A stretch of DNA of 64,000 bases from Aeromonas schubertii (GCF_000820105.1 NZ_CDDB01000080.1:29127-93126), one strand, 5' to 3'. Positions 27,132 to 37,540 are shown, counted from the stretch's first letter. The notes: generated by a model not told the origin, from the letters alone. Numbers and translations: made by a program.

Positions 27132-28658
27132 ATGAGCATCATAAAAAAACAGGATTTTATCGATTCCATCGCAGATGCCCTGCAATACATCTCCTATTAC
27201 CATCCCCTCGATTTCGTTCAGGCTGCCAAGGCGGCCTATGACAGAGAGCTGAATCTGGCCGCCAAGGATGCCCTGGCCCAGATCCTGATCAACTCTCGCA
27301 TGTCTGCCGAAGGCCACCGCCCCCTTTGCCAGGACACCGGCATCGTCACCTGCTTCGTGAAGATCGGCATGCAGGTGCAGTGGGATAGCGACATGACGGT
27401 GCAGGAGATGGTGGACGAAGGCACCCGCCGCGCCTACACCAACCCGGATAACCCCCTGCGCGCCTCTGTGCTGGCCGATCCCGCCGGCAGCCGCAAGAAC
27501 ACCAAAGACAATGCGCCGGCCGTGGTCCACATCGAGATGGTACAGGGTGACAAGGTCGAGGTGAGCATCGCCGCCAAGGGCGGTGGCTCCGAGAACAAGT
27601 CCAAGATGGTGATGCTCAACCCCTCCGACGACATCGTCGAGTGGGTGCTCAAGACAGTGCCGACCATGGGGGCCGGCTGGTGCCCGCCCGGCATGCTGGG
27701 TATCGGCATCGGCGGCACCGCCGAGAAGGCGGCCGTGCTGGCCAAAGAGGCCCTGATGGAGCATATCGACATTCAGGAGCTGATCGCCCGCGGCCCCGTC
27801 ACCACTGAAGAGAAGCTGCGCGTCGAGCTCTATGACAAGGTCAACAAGCTCGGCATCGGTGCCCAGGGCCTCGGTGGCCTTACGACCGTGCTGGATGTGA
27901 AGGTCAAATCCGCGCCGACTCACGCCGCCTCCAAGCCGGTGGTGATGATCCCCAACTGTGCGGCTACCCGTCATGTCCATTTTGAACTCGACGGTAGCGG
28001 CCCGGCCGAGCTGACCCCGCCCAAGCTCGAAGACTGGCCCGAGATCACCCGCGAGGCGGGGGGCAACGTGCGCCGGGTCAACGTCGATGGCATCACCAAG
28101 GCCGAGCTCGCCAGCTGGAAGAGCGGTGACACCGTGCTGCTGTCGGGCAAGATCCTCACCGGTCGTGACGCCGCCCACAAGCGTATCGCCGACATGTTGG
28201 CGCGCGGTGAAGGGCTGCCGGAAGGGGTCGACTTCACCAACCGCTTCATCTACTACGTGGGGCCGGTCGATGCGGTGCGTGACGAAGTGGTCGGCCCCGC
28301 CGGCCCCACGACCTCCACCCGGATGGACAAGTTTAGCGACATGATGTTGGGCCAGACCGGCCTCATCGGCATGATCGGCAAGTCCGAGCGCGGTCCGAAA
28401 ACCGTGCAGTGCATCAAGGAGCACCAGGCCGTCTACCTGATGGCCGTGGGGGGCGCCGCCTATCTGGTGGCCAAGGCCATCAAGAAGGCCCGCGTGGTCG
28501 CCTTTGCCGATCTGGGCATGGAGGCCATCTACGAGTTTGAGGTGGAAGATATGCCGGTGACCGTGGCGGTCGACTCGCAAGGCAACAACATCCACGAGAC
28601 TGGCCCGGCCTTCTGGTCGGCCAAGATTGCCGAGCTCGACGGCAAGCTCTCCTCCTGA
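27132..28658 (+). CDS. fumA: Fumarate hydratase class I
   Basis: 508 residues, iron-sulfur type. Cysteine ligands are in HRPLCQDTGIVTCFVKIG, in MIPNCAATRH and further on; GTAEKAAVLAKEALM, TSTRMDKFSDMMLGQTGLIGMIGKSERGP and the ending mark the tartrate dehydratase alpha/beta fusion. It interconverts fumarate and malate in the citric acid cycle. I chose ATG 27132 (GAGG upstream) because SIIKKQDFIDSIADALQYIS is the conserved N-terminus; a longer frame from 27018 reads into non-conserved sequence. FumA and FumB cannot be told apart by sequence alone; the symbol is by convention. Confidence 0.9.
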   Translation: MSIIKKQDFIDSIADALQYISYYHPLDFVQAAKAAYDRELNLAAKDALAQILINSRMSAEGHRPLCQDTGIVTCFVKIGMQVQWDSDMTVQEMVDEGTRRAYTNPDNPLRASVLADPAGSRKNTKDNAPAVVHIEMVQGDKVEVSIAAKGGGSENKSKMVMLNPSDDIVEWVLKTVPTMGAGWCPPGMLGIGIGGTAEKAAVLAKEALMEHIDIQELIARGPVTTEEKLRVELYDKVNKLGIGAQGLGGLTTVLDVKVKSAPTHAASKPVVMIPNCAATRHVHFELDGSGPAELTPPKLEDWPEITREAGGNVRRVNVDGITKAELASWKSGDTVLLSGKILTGRDAAHKRIADMLARGEGLPEGVDFTNRFIYYVGPVDAVRDEVVGPAGPTTSTRMDKFSDMMLGQTGLIGMIGKSERGPKTVQCIKEHQAVYLMAVGGAAYLVAKAIKKARVVAFADLGMEAIYEFEVEDMPVTVAVDSQGNNIHETGPAFWSAKIAELDGKLSS

Positions 28659-28681
28659 TAGCCCGGGGCGGGATCAGAAGC

Positions 28682-28714
28682 AAAAAGGCGCATCCGAAAG
28701 GATGCGCCTTTTTA
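28682..28714. terminator. Bidirectional terminator between fumA and the chemoreceptor gene
   Basis: AAAAAGGCGCATCC, loop GAAA, GGATGCGCCTTTTT: a long perfect stem with A and T runs on both sides, so it can end both converging transcripts. Confidence 0.9.
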
Positions 28715-28725
28715 TCGCGGCGAGA

Positions 28726-30321
28726 TCACCAGCGGTAGGTGTTGAGCAGGGACTCGAGGCGGTTGGAGAGGGTCACCAGCTCGGCGCAGGCCATGTTGGC
28801 GGCGCGGGCCTGGGAGAGTGTCTCATGGGCCACGTCGCGGATGCCGTTGACCGAGAGGCTTACGTCGTGGCAGACCCGGCTCTGCTCCGACGCTGCCTGC
28901 ACCATCTGGCCATTAAGGGTGTTGATGGTGGCGATGCGCTCTATGATGGTCTGCATGGCATCCAGGGTCTCCCGGGTCCGGATGATGCTCTCTTCGGCCT
29001 TGTGTTCGGCATCGCCAATGACGCCGACGGCGCTCTGAGCCTCCTCCTGCAGCGCCTTGATCATCTGGGCAATGTCCTCGCTGGCGGCGCGGCTGCGACT
29101 CGACAGCGCCCGCACCTCGTCGGCCACCACCGCAAAGCCGCGACCCTGCTCACCGGCTCTTGCGGCTTCAATGGCCGCATTGAGAGCCAGCAGGTTGGTC
29201 TGATCGGCGATCCCCTTGATCACCTCCAGCACCCCGTCCACCGCCAGGCAGCGCTCGTCCAGAGCCTGGATCACCCGATCGACCCGGCTGATCTCGGCCG
29301 ACATCTCACCCATGCTGCCGATAGAGGCTTGGGCGAGGCGGCTCGCCTGAGCGGCGTCCCTGTCGGTGAGGGCCGAGAGCTCGGCACTGCGTTCGCTGTG
29401 CTGGCGCACCTCGCTGGAGCTGGCATCGAGCTCGGTCACTGCGGTGGCCACCTGATCGGTCTGATCGTTTTGGCTGTTGGCGTGCTGCTCTGTGCTGGCG
29501 GCGACGCCGCGGATCTTCTCTGATTCGCTCAGGATCTGGCGGCTCGCCGTTTCCACCTCTTGCAGGCTGCTCTTGAACCCTTGCACCATCTCGTCCACCG
29601 CCCGGGTCATGGCACCGAGCTCATCCTTGCCGGCCCGGGGCAGAGGCAGGGAGAGATCCCGGCTGGCGGCGATATGGGTAACGGTACCCTGCAGCGCCTT
29701 GATGGGACGTTTGATATAGCGTTGTAGTACCCAGGCGAGCACCGCAAAGCCGAGGCCAAATACCAGGGTCATGGCACCGACGAGAAGCCAGTTGTTGTGC
29801 CTGATCTCGGCAAAGGTGTGGCCGAGATCATAGGTGATGCGTACCGCCCCCATCACGGTTCCCTCAGGCACCTGGTGGCAGGTCGTGCACTGGGTGCCGC
29901 GGTACTCCTTGTAGGCCTTGAAGGGTTTGATCAGGGTGAGTCGCTCACCCTCGACCGCCAGGATCTCTTCCCCTTGTTCGATGGCCCTCTTGTCCCACTC
30001 GTCCACCACCTTCTGATCGGCAAAACCGGGGCCGAAGATGGCGCTGACCGCGGGGGCGCGCACCAGACGGGCCTCGACCACACCCGGCTCGCTTTTGAGC
30101 TTGGTCTGGACCATCTGTCGGTTGCCGATGGTGCCTGTCATCATCAGCACATTGAGCTGATCCATATAGGTGTTGGCAGCGCTGTCGATCTTCTCGGTGA
30201 CCAGCTTGAGGGAGAGATCGCGCTGCAGCCAGGCCGAGAGTTCGTAGGAGAGAAAAAAGGTTGAGCCTATGACCAGAGAGAGGGGGAGAAAGATCTTCTG
30301 GTTTAGCGAGAGATTACGCAT
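28726..30321 (-). CDS. Methyl-accepting chemotaxis protein with a haem-c type periplasmic motif
   Basis: 531 residues from the ATG at 30321 (an ATG at 30354 would add 11). Membrane segment 1 is near the N-terminus ([16 protein letters not shown]), followed by a periplasmic domain of about 150 residues containing CTTCH near residue 145, a CxxCH haem-attachment motif. Segment 2 is [26 protein letters not shown] region and the signalling domain follow, with the hairpin tip [34 protein letters not shown]. The DUF3365-like sensor with haem suggests redox, oxygen or nitric oxide sensing. It is preceded by a clear sigma-28 promoter, as expected of a motility gene, and is divergent from hutW. Confidence 0.9.
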   Translation of the reverse strand: MRNLSLNQKIFLPLSLVIGSTFFLSYELSAWLQRDLSLKLVTEKIDSAANTYMDQLNVLMMTGTIGNRQMVQTKLKSEPGVVEARLVRAPAVSAIFGPGFADQKVVDEWDKRAIEQGEEILAVEGERLTLIKPFKAYKEYRGTQCTTCHQVPEGTVMGAVRITYDLGHTFAEIRHNNWLLVGAMTLVFGLGFAVLAWVLQRYIKRPIKALQGTVTHIAASRDLSLPLPRAGKDELGAMTRAVDEMVQGFKSSLQEVETASRQILSESEKIRGVAASTEQHANSQNDQTDQVATAVTELDASSSEVRQHSERSAELSALTDRDAAQASRLAQASIGSMGEMSAEISRVDRVIQALDERCLAVDGVLEVIKGIADQTNLLALNAAIEAARAGEQGRGFAVVADEVRALSSRSRAASEDIAQMIKALQEEAQSAVGVIGDAEHKAEESIIRTRETLDAMQTIIERIATINTLNGQMVQAASEQSRVCHDVSLSVNGIRDVAHETLSQARAANMACAELVTLSNRLESLLNTYRW

Positions 30322-30393
30322 GGTTTGGCGTCCATGTTCATGAGTCGTCATCATTTGCCGCCATGACGAGGTGGCAACATCAGGGGTACATCC

Positions 30394-30421
30394 TTATCGG
30401 CGCAGTTTATCAATAACTTAA
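30394..30421 (-). promoter_or_regulatory. Sigma-28 (FliA) promoter of the chemoreceptor gene
   Basis: Minus strand: TTAAGTTA (30421-30414), 12-base gap, then GCCGATAA (30401-30394), which is identical to the sigma-28 -10 consensus. The -35 is six of eight. Spacing is one base more than the usual 11. Confidence 0.75.
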
Positions 30422-30494
30422 CCTGATGGGTGTCAAAGGGCTCGGTTATTGGGCGCCAGCGCACAGAGTTGATCCAGCGCAATCGCATGAAAGT

Positions 30495-30513
30495 GATAAT
30501 CAATATCATTAAT
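30495..30513. promoter_or_regulatory. Candidate Fur box upstream of hutW
   Basis: GATAATCAATATCATTAAT matches 14 of 19 positions of the Fur consensus GATAATGATAATCATTATC; it lies 33 bases before the hutW start. Fur would repress hutW when iron is sufficient. Confidence 0.6.
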
Positions 30514-30545
30514 GGATTGCGTGATCACAAAGAAGCAGAAAATCC

Positions 30546-31871
30546 ATGATCTTTACCCCCACCATGACCGGGATGGCGACCCCATCCCCTCTCCAGTTTG
30601 CCTTTGTCGCCAAGCACACTCCCCATGCGGGCAGAAGAGGCGCTCCCCTTGCCCTTGATGAACCGCAGTGGCAAGAGCGTTGGCAGCAAGCCTCGACGGC
30701 GGCCCGGCGTGCCCTTTACCTCCATATCCCGTTTTGCCGCAAGCGCTGCAGCTTCTGCAACTTCTTCGAAAATGGCGCCAATCCGGCGCGCATGGAGGCC
30801 TATGTCACCGCCCTGTGCGGGGAGATCAAGCGCCGTGCCGACACCCCCTTCGCCCAGAGTCGCCCGTTTGGCGCCGTTTATCTGGGGGGAGGCACCCCGA
30901 CCGACATGACGGCCGATCAAATAGGACGGCTGCTCGAGGTAGTGCGCCGCTTTCCGCTTGCCCCCGATGCCGAGGTGACGCTGGAGGGGCGCCTCAACGG
31001 CTTTGACGATGAGAAGTGGCAAGCGGCCCTGGAGGGAGGGGTTAACCGCTTCTCGTTTGGGGTGCAGAGCTTTGACAGCCGGGTGCGTCTGGCCGCCGGC
31101 CGCCTCGATGAGCGCGAGGCGCTGCTCGCACGGCTGCAAACCCTGAGTGAACGAGACAGTGCCGTGGTGGTGGCCGACCTTATCTTCGGCCTGCCCTGGC
31201 AGAGCCACGCCAGTTGGGCGCAGGATCTGGACGATCTCTTGGCCAGCCGGGTTCACGGGGTGGATCTCTACCAGCTCATCGGTCTGCCCGGTAACAACCT
31301 CGAGCGCTTCAACGCCTCGGGGCGCCAACCCGAGGGGCTGCCCAGTGCCGAGCGTGCCCTCATGTATCGCTGTGGTGCCGAGCGCCTCGAGGAGGCCGGT
31401 TGGGAGCGCCTCTCCTGCTGTCACTGGCGACGCGACGGGCGTGAGCGCAGCCGCTACAACCGGCTGGCCAAGTCGGGGGCCGAGATCCTCCCCTTCGGCG
31501 CAGGGGCCGGGGGGGTATTTCAAGGCATGAGGGTGATGAACGGGCGAGATCTGAACGCGTGGCACCAGGCGCTCTCGGCCGGCGTGCCGGTGCCTGCCAT
31601 GATGATGGGGCAAGGGCCGAATGATGCCTGGCTGGGGCGGGTGAGCGGCGCCCTGGATCAGGGCTTGTTACCCTGGACCATCTTGCCCGAGCCGTGGAGG
31701 GCGCCCCTTGCCACCCTGTTTATACGCTGGCAGGAGCACGGTTTGGCCAGGGTGGGGGAGGAAGGGGTGAGCCTCACCCTGGCCGGGCGTTTCTGGACCG
31801 TTAACCTGCAGGCCGGGTTACTCGAGTTCCTCGACGCGAACCCTGAGGCCGCCTTCGGCGAGGCGGGCTGA
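30546..31871 (+). CDS. hutW: Anaerobic haem-utilisation radical SAM protein HutW/ChuW
   Basis: 441 residues. Radical SAM motif CRKRCSFC (CxxxCxxC) near residue 63, followed by [30 protein letters not shown] and the HemW-like C-terminal half. The N-terminus [14 protein letters not shown] differs from HemW and matches the HutW/ChuW branch. ChuW opens haem without oxygen to give anaerobilin and free iron. A Fur box lies upstream, as expected. The usual partners hutX and hutZ are not next to it. The 3' end overlaps xseA on the opposite strand by 54 bases. The start is ATG 30546; ATG 30564 is an alternative. Confidence 0.88.
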   Translation: MIFTPTMTGMATPSPLQFAFVAKHTPHAGRRGAPLALDEPQWQERWQQASTAARRALYLHIPFCRKRCSFCNFFENGANPARMEAYVTALCGEIKRRADTPFAQSRPFGAVYLGGGTPTDMTADQIGRLLEVVRRFPLAPDAEVTLEGRLNGFDDEKWQAALEGGVNRFSFGVQSFDSRVRLAAGRLDEREALLARLQTLSERDSAVVVADLIFGLPWQSHASWAQDLDDLLASRVHGVDLYQLIGLPGNNLERFNASGRQPEGLPSAERALMYRCGAERLEEAGWERLSCCHWRRDGRERSRYNRLAKSGAEILPFGAGAGGVFQGMRVMNGRDLNAWHQALSAGVPVPAMMMGQGPNDAWLGRVSGALDQGLLPWTILPEPWRAPLATLFIRWQEHGLARVGEEGVSLTLAGRFWTVNLQAGLLEFLDANPEAAFGEAG

Positions 31872-33152
31872 CAGGCGTGCCCCCACCCGGGTATCGCGGG
31901 GGGTACGCACCACCTTGCCTTCCTCATCGCGCAAGATGGCGTAACCCCGACCCAGGGTGGCCAGAGGGCTCACCCCGTCTAGGCGTGCGGCCAGGGTCCC
32001 CATGCGGTGGCCGCGATCGCTCAGCAGACGCCCCATGGCGGCGGTGAGGCGCTCGCCGGCCAGTTGATGGCGGCGCCGTCCCTCCTCGAGACGCCGTGCC
32101 GGCGTGTGTCGCTCGAGGCGCTGGGCAAGCTGGGCCAGACGCCGCTCGCTGCCTTGCAGCTGGCGGCTCATCTGCCGCTCCAGGCGCAGGGCCAACTCAT
32201 CGAGACGCTGGGACTGCTGCTCCAGAGTGCGCTGGGGATCCCTGTGCTCGAGGCGCTTGGCCAGCAAGGTGAGGTGGTGCCGGTTCCCCTGCAGCAGTTG
32301 CAAGGCGCTGCGGCGCAGCCGCAGATCGAGCGCCCCCAGGCGCTCGCGCAGCTGACCCTGATCCGGAGCCACCAGCTCGGCGGCCGCCGACGGGGTGGGG
32401 GCACGCAGATCGGCCACAAAGTCGCTGATGGTGACATCCACCTCATGACCGACCGCGCTCACCACCGGGATGGCGCTCTGTGCGATGGCCCGTGCCACCG
32501 CCTCTTCGTTGAAGCACCAGAGATCTTCGAGCGAGCCGCCGCCACGCCCCAGGATGATCACATCCACCTCGGCCCGTCGGTTGGCGGTGTAGAGGGCATG
32601 CACTATCTGGCCGATGGCGGCCTGACCCTGCACCTGAGTGGGGTAGATGATCACCGGCAGAGCAGGGGCGCGCCGGCGCAGCACGGTCAGCATATCGTGC
32701 AGGGCGGCGCCGGTGGCGGAGGTGATGATGCCGACCGCCCTCGGCTGGGCTGGCAGGGGGCGCTTGCGCCCGGCATCGAACAGCCCCTCGATGGTGAGAC
32801 GCTGCTTGAGCTCCTCGAAGCGCATGGCCAACACCCCGTCGCCGGCGGGTTGCATGCTCTCGATGATGAGCTGGTAGTCGCCGCGCGGCTCAAACAGGGA
32901 GACGCGGGCCTGTACCAGTACCTGCATGCCATCCCGTGGGCGCAGGGGCACCCGGCGGTTGTTCCCCTTGAACATGGCGCAGCGCACCTGGGAGGAGAGA
33001 TCCTTGAGGGAGAAGTACCAGTGGCCCGAGGCCGGCATGGCGAGGTTGGAGATCTCGCCATTGAGCCAGACGGTGCCAATTTCGTGCTCAAGCAGCATGC
33101 GCACGGCGCCGTTGAGCCGGGTGACGGTATAGACCTGGGATGGGTGGGTCAA
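31818..33152 (-). CDS. xseA: Exodeoxyribonuclease VII large subunit XseA
   Basis: 444 residues. The N-terminal OB-fold ([24 protein letters not shown]) is followed by the nuclease domain ([68 protein letters not shown]), a coiled-coil arm rich in LERR repeats and a short C-terminal domain. ExoVII degrades single-stranded DNA in both directions together with XseB. The start is TTG at 33152, six bases after AAGGGA; it is the first start codon after an in-frame stop, and the following [12 protein letters not shown] matches E. coli XseA. It is divergent from guaB in E. coli; here a YitT gene separates the two. Confidence 0.93.
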   Translation of the reverse strand: MTHPSQVYTVTRLNGAVRMLLEHEIGTVWLNGEISNLAMPASGHWYFSLKDLSSQVRCAMFKGNNRRVPLRPRDGMQVLVQARVSLFEPRGDYQLIIESMQPAGDGVLAMRFEELKQRLTIEGLFDAGRKRPLPAQPRAVGIITSATGAALHDMLTVLRRRAPALPVIIYPTQVQGQAAIGQIVHALYTANRRAEVDVIILGRGGGSLEDLWCFNEEAVARAIAQSAIPVVSAVGHEVDVTISDFVADLRAPTPSAAAELVAPDQGQLRERLGALDLRLRRSALQLLQGNRHHLTLLAKRLEHRDPQRTLEQQSQRLDELALRLERQMSRQLQGSERRLAQLAQRLERHTPARRLEEGRRRHQLAGERLTAAMGRLLSDRGHRMGTLAARLDGVSPLATLGRGYAILRDEEGKVVRTPRDTRVGARLSARLAEGGLRVRVEELE

Positions 33153-33564
33153 AACGGTCCCTTATGCCGGTAGCCGCCCGGAGGCGGGGAGAAACGTGGG
33201 GCCTATCTTATCCCAGAATCCTTCCTGTTAGGGAGGGTGTCAGAGAGGGCGTTAGATAGCCTATGAGCCACATGCCGGGTTCGATTGGCGCACTCTGGTG
33301 GTCGGCGGGCGCACTCGCAGGGCTCAAGGGGGAGCAGACGAGGGAGAAAAAATGCTGCCCCGAAGGGGACGATGGGGAGTGGAACTTAATGAATTAACCA
33401 TTTACCCAAGCTGAGTTGGCGCTTTATTCTGATTTTTTATTCACCCTTGGTCCTATATTCCGAATAAGGGCACTTTGGGGTATCTTACCCCCACCCGCCG
33501 CGACTCACGTCGCTGTGGGGGCTGGCAGGACGCCGGTCGCCGCTATTTCAGGGAGCCTTTATTC
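33153..33564. other. Intergenic region between xseA and the YitT gene, with structured leader
   Basis: 412 bases without a convincing gene. The last 90 bases hold two competing hairpins: GGGGTA/TACCCC (33477-33491) and the longer CCCCCAC-GCGAC/GTCGC-GTGGGGG (33488-33521). The rest contains only scattered short repeats. Confidence 0.5.
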
Positions 33565-34179
33565 ATGTCTGATACCACCCTCACCAGCCGGGTGCCCCAT
33601 ACCCGTCTCGATGATCTCTATGCCCTTGCCCTTGGCATCATGTTTATCGCCATGGGACTCAATCTGCTCAAGTGGTCCGGGATGATCACAGGGGGGATTG
33701 CCGGTATCGCCCTGCTGCTCTCCCACTTTGTGGCGCTGCCTATTGGCGTGCTCTTCTTTCTGGTTAACGCCCCCTTCATGATCTTTTGTGCCTTCACCAT
33801 GGGGCGCGACTTTACCCTCAAGACCCTGGCGGTGAACCTGCTGCTCTCGGCGGCCACCCAGTTGGTGCCCCATCTGTTGAGCGTCACCTACATCCACCCC
33901 CTGTTTGCCGCCCTGGTGGGGGGCTCTTTCCTCGGCATGGGGGTGCTCTCGCTGGCGCGCCACAACGCCTCGGTGGGCGGGGTCGGGGTGGTCACTCTCT
34001 GGTTGCAGCGGCGCTTTCACATCAATGCGGGAAAGAGCCAGATGGCACTTGATCTGCTGGTCTTTGCCCTCTCCCTGCTGACTCTGCCGCTCCCGCTGTT
34101 GCTCTGGTCAGCCTTGAGCGCCCTGGCCATGAACGCCATGTTGATGGTCTGGCACAAACCGGGCCGCTACCTGGGATAA
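33565..34179 (+). CDS. YitT family membrane protein
   Basis: 204 residues with five or six membrane segments and the GMNL..KWSGMITGGIAGIALLLSH and NASVGGVGVVTLWLQRRFHINAGKSQ segments typical of the YitT/DUF161 family. No transport substrate is assigned to this family with certainty. The ATG at 33565 follows GGGAG. The leader upstream is rich in self-complementary sequence, which hints at RNA-level control. Confidence 0.85.
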   Translation: MSDTTLTSRVPHTRLDDLYALALGIMFIAMGLNLLKWSGMITGGIAGIALLLSHFVALPIGVLFFLVNAPFMIFCAFTMGRDFTLKTLAVNLLLSAATQLVPHLLSVTYIHPLFAALVGGSFLGMGVLSLARHNASVGGVGVVTLWLQRRFHINAGKSQMALDLLVFALSLLTLPLPLLLWSALSALAMNAMLMVWHKPGRYLG

Positions 34180-34265
34180 GCAAAAAGATCATTTCTCGGC
34201 AAACCGGGCCGGTTTTGGCCTGATATTGTTGATCTTTTGCCGTGTTGGAAGGCATAAACGGGATT

Positions 34266-34300
34266 TGTCGTAAAAAATTCAAATTTAATACTTTACGACA
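34266..34300. promoter_or_regulatory. Inverted repeat in the guaB upstream region
   Basis: TGTCGTAAA (34266-34274) and TTTACGACA (34292-34300) are perfect 9-base inverted repeats around a 17-base AT-rich core, 67 bases before the guaB start. This is not a PurR box (ACGCAAACGTTTGCGT). Role inferred as operator or promoter-associated element. Confidence 0.5.
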
Positions 34301-34366
34301 GGCCGATTCATCGGTAGAATTCGCCGGCAATATTTTACACCCCCACACCACAGGTGAGATATTGCC

Positions 34367-35830
34367 ATGCTCAGGATTGCCAAAGAAGCGCTGACCTTCG
34401 ACGACGTGTTGTTGGTACCGGCCCACTCCACTGTTCTCCCCAATACCGCCGATCTTCGCACCAAGCTGACCTCCGGGATCAGTCTCAACATCCCCATGAT
34501 CTCCGCCGCCATGGATACCGTGACCGAGGCAAACCTCGCCATTGCCCTGGCCCAGGAAGGGGGCATCGGCTTTATCCACAAGAACATGTCCGTTGAGCAG
34601 CAGGCTGCCGAAGTGCGCAAGGTCAAGAAGTACGAGAGCGGCGTGGTCTCCGACCCCGTCACCGTGCGTCCCGACATGACCATCGCCCAGATCAAGGAGC
34701 TGAGCCACCGTAACGGGTTTGCCGGCTACCCCGTGGTCACCGAGGGCAACCAGCTGGTGGGCATCATCACCGGCCGTGATGTGCGCTTCGTCACCGATCT
34801 CTCCCTCACCGTCGAGCAGGTCATGACCCAAAAAGATCGTCTGGTCACGGTACGCGAAGGCGCCGCCCGTGACGAGGTGGTGGGTCTGATGCAAAAACAC
34901 CGCATCGAGAAGGTGCTGGTGGTCAACGGCGACTTCACGCTCAAGGGCATGATCACCGTGAAGGATTTCCAGAAGGCCGAGCGCAAGCCCCATGCCTGTA
35001 AGGACGAGCAGGGTCGTCTGCGCGTCGGCGCCGCCGTCGGTGCCGGTGCCGGTAACGAAGAGCGCGTCGCCGCCCTGGTCGAGGCCGGTGTCGACGTCCT
35101 GCTCATCGACTCCTCCCACGGTCACTCCCAGGGGGTGCTGGATCGCATCAAGGCGACCCGTGAGGCCTATCCCAACCTGCAGATCATCGGCGGTAACGTC
35201 GCCACTGCGGCCGGCGCGCGCGCCCTGGCCGAGGCCGGCGTCAACGCGGTCAAGGTCGGTATCGGCCCCGGCTCCATCTGCACCACCCGTATCGTCACCG
35301 GCGTGGGCGTGCCCCAGATCACCGCCATCTCCGACGCCGTCGAGGCCCTCGAGGGTACCGGCATTCCGGTCATCGCCGACGGTGGCATCCGTTTCTCCGG
35401 CGACATCGCCAAGGCCATCGCCGCCGGCGCCAGCTGCGTCATGGTGGGCTCCATGTTTGCCGGTACCGAAGAGGCTCCGGGCGAGATCGAGCTCTACCAG
35501 GGCCGCTCCTTCAAATCTTACCGTGGCATGGGCTCCTTGGGGGCCATGTCCAAGGGGTCGAGCGATCGCTACTTCCAGAGCGACAATGCCGCCGACAAGC
35601 TGGTGCCGGAAGGGATCGAAGGGCGCGTGCCGTACAAGGGCCGCCTCAAGGAGATCATCCACCAGCAGATGGGGGGCCTGCGCTCCTCCATGGGCCTGAC
35701 CGGCAGTGCCACCATCGACGAGATGCGTACCAAGGCCGAGTTCGTGCGGATCTCCGGCGCCGGGATGAAAGAGTCCCACGTCCACGACGTGACCATTACC
35801 AAGGAAGCCCCCAACTATCGGATGGGCTAA
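34367..35830 (+). CDS. guaB: IMP dehydrogenase GuaB
   Basis: 487 residues (E. coli 488). The barrel is interrupted by a CBS pair (residues about 95-205, [19 protein letters not shown]). The active-site loop [10 protein letters not shown] carries the nucleophile Cys305. The flap and the potassium-site segments are intact. It oxidises IMP to XMP, the first step to GMP. guaA follows after a 62-base gap that contains a hairpin. Confidence 0.97.
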   Translation: MLRIAKEALTFDDVLLVPAHSTVLPNTADLRTKLTSGISLNIPMISAAMDTVTEANLAIALAQEGGIGFIHKNMSVEQQAAEVRKVKKYESGVVSDPVTVRPDMTIAQIKELSHRNGFAGYPVVTEGNQLVGIITGRDVRFVTDLSLTVEQVMTQKDRLVTVREGAARDEVVGLMQKHRIEKVLVVNGDFTLKGMITVKDFQKAERKPHACKDEQGRLRVGAAVGAGAGNEERVAALVEAGVDVLLIDSSHGHSQGVLDRIKATREAYPNLQIIGGNVATAAGARALAEAGVNAVKVGIGPGSICTTRIVTGVGVPQITAISDAVEALEGTGIPVIADGGIRFSGDIAKAIAAGASCVMVGSMFAGTEEAPGEIELYQGRSFKSYRGMGSLGAMSKGSSDRYFQSDNAADKLVPEGIEGRVPYKGRLKEIIHQQMGGLRSSMGLTGSATIDEMRTKAEFVRISGAGMKESHVHDVTITKEAPNYRMG

Positions 35831-35833
35831 CAA

Positions 35834-35857
35834 GACGGGGCCCTGCGCCCCGTTTTT
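35834..35857 (+). terminator. Terminator-like hairpin between guaB and guaA
   Basis: ACGGGGC, loop CCTGC, GCCCCGT then TTTTTCC, six bases after the guaB stop. In an operon it would reduce guaA expression or require read-through. Confidence 0.65.
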
Positions 35858-35898
35858 CCAACCTTTTTACCCCCACACCAGCCTGAAACAGGATGAAC

Positions 35899-37476
35899 AT
35901 GAGTAAAAATATTCACGATCACCGTATCCTGATCCTGGACTTCGGTTCCCAGTACACCCAGCTGATCGCCCGCCGCGTGCGCGAAATCGGTGTCTACTGC
36001 GAGCTGTGGGCCTGGGACGTGACCGAAGAGCAGATCCGCGAATTCAATCCGAGCGGCATCATCCTCTCCGGCGGCCCCGAGTCCGTCACCGAGGCGGGCA
36101 GCCCGCGCGCCCCCGAATATGTCTTCAACGCCGGTGTGCCCGTGTTTGGCATCTGCTACGGTATGCAGACCATGGCCGAGCAACTCGGTGGCAAGGTCTC
36201 TTCCTCCACCGAGCGCGAGTTTGGCTACGCCCAGGTCGAGGTGGTGGCCCAGAGCGCCCTGCTGCGCAACATCGAAGACGCCATCGCCGATAACGGCAAC
36301 GCCATGCTGGACGTCTGGATGAGCCACGGTGACAAGGTCACCACCATCCCCGAGGCCTTCACCACGGTTGCCCGCACCCCGACCTGCCCCCACGCCGCCA
36401 TGGCCTGGGAAGAGAAGCGCTTCTACGGCGTGCAATTCCACCCGGAAGTGACCCACACCCGCCAGGGTGCCCGCATGCTCGAGCACTTCGTCAAAGACAT
36501 CTGCGGCTGCGAGTGCCTGTGGACCCCGGCCACCATCATCGACGACGCGGTCGCCCGCATTCGCGAGCAGGTGGGCGATGACGAGGTGATCCTGGGTCTC
36601 TCCGGCGGTGTGGATTCTTCTGTGGTGGCCATGCTGGTGCACCGCGCCATCGGCGATCGCCTCACTTGCGTCTTCGTCGACAACGGCCTGCTGCGCCTGA
36701 ACGAAGGGACCCAGGTGATGGAGATGTTTGGGGATCACTTCGGTCTCAACATCATCAAGGTGGATGCCGAGCAGCGCTTCCTTACCGCTCTGGCCGGCGA
36801 AGACGAGCCGGAGGCCAAGCGCAAGATCATCGGCCGCGTCTTTGTCGAGGTGTTCGACGACGAGGCGAAGAAGCTGAAAAACGCCCGCTGGCTGGCCCAG
36901 GGCACCATCTATCCCGACGTCATCGAGTCGGCCGCCAGCAAGACCGGCAAGGCCCACGTCATCAAGTCTCACCACAACGTCGGCGGTCTGCCGGAAGAGA
37001 TGAAGATGGGACTGGTCGAGCCCCTGCGCGAGCTGTTCAAAGACGAGGTGCGCCGCGTCGGTCTCGAACTGGGTCTGCCCTACGACATGCTCTATCGCCA
37101 CCCGTTCCCGGGACCGGGCCTGGGCGTGCGTGTGCTCGGCGAAGTGAAGAAAGAGTATTGCGACCTGCTGCGCCGCGCCGATGCCATCTTTATCGAAGAG
37201 CTGCGCAAGGCCGATCTCTACAACCGCGTCAGCCAGGCGTTCGCCGTCTTCCTGCCGGTGCGCTCGGTCGGTGTCATGGGCGATGGTCGCAAATATGACT
37301 GGGTCATTGCCCTGCGTGCCGTCGAGACCATCGACTTTATGACCGCCCACTGGGCCCACCTGCCGTACGACTTCCTCGGCCACGTGTCGAACCGCATCAT
37401 CAACGAGATCAATGGCATCTCTCGCGTGGTGTACGACGTTTCCGGCAAGCCGCCCGCCACCATCGAATGGGAATAA
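35899..37476 (+). CDS. guaA: GMP synthase (glutamine-hydrolysing) GuaA
   Basis: 525 residues, the same as E. coli. N-terminal class I glutamine amidotransferase domain (nucleophile Cys in [15 protein letters not shown], His and Glu in [11 protein letters not shown]), then the ATP pyrophosphatase P-loop SGGVDSS at residue 235 and the C-terminal dimerisation domain ([16 protein letters not shown]). It converts XMP to GMP. I chose ATG 35899 ([13 protein letters not shown]) because CAGGA lies eight bases upstream and the length then matches; an ATG at 35893 is in frame. Confidence 0.97.
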   Translation: MSKNIHDHRILILDFGSQYTQLIARRVREIGVYCELWAWDVTEEQIREFNPSGIILSGGPESVTEAGSPRAPEYVFNAGVPVFGICYGMQTMAEQLGGKVSSSTEREFGYAQVEVVAQSALLRNIEDAIADNGNAMLDVWMSHGDKVTTIPEAFTTVARTPTCPHAAMAWEEKRFYGVQFHPEVTHTRQGARMLEHFVKDICGCECLWTPATIIDDAVARIREQVGDDEVILGLSGGVDSSVVAMLVHRAIGDRLTCVFVDNGLLRLNEGTQVMEMFGDHFGLNIIKVDAEQRFLTALAGEDEPEAKRKIIGRVFVEVFDDEAKKLKNARWLAQGTIYPDVIESAASKTGKAHVIKSHHNVGGLPEEMKMGLVEPLRELFKDEVRRVGLELGLPYDMLYRHPFPGPGLGVRVLGEVKKEYCDLLRRADAIFIEELRKADLYNRVSQAFAVFLPVRSVGVMGDGRKYDWVIALRAVETIDFMTAHWAHLPYDFLGHVSNRIINEINGISRVVYDVSGKPPATIEWE

Positions 37477-37511
37477 GCGGCCGCGCCCCGAGCGCAGCCA
37501 AAAGTGTTAAA

Positions 37512-37540
37512 AAGACGCCCTTGGGGCGTCTTTTCTTTTT
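37512..37540 (+). terminator. Rho-independent terminator of guaA
   Basis: Stem AAGACGCC/GGCGTCTT with a short loop, followed by TTCTTTTT, 36 bases after the stop. Confidence 0.85.

Noticed and set aside
27108-28595. 495-codon frame antisense to the fumarase gene
   Set aside because: Shadow; the plus-strand fumarase is complete and has a ribosome site.
34022-35833. 603-codon frame antisense to guaB
   Set aside because: Gly/Asp/His-rich shadow of a highly conserved gene.
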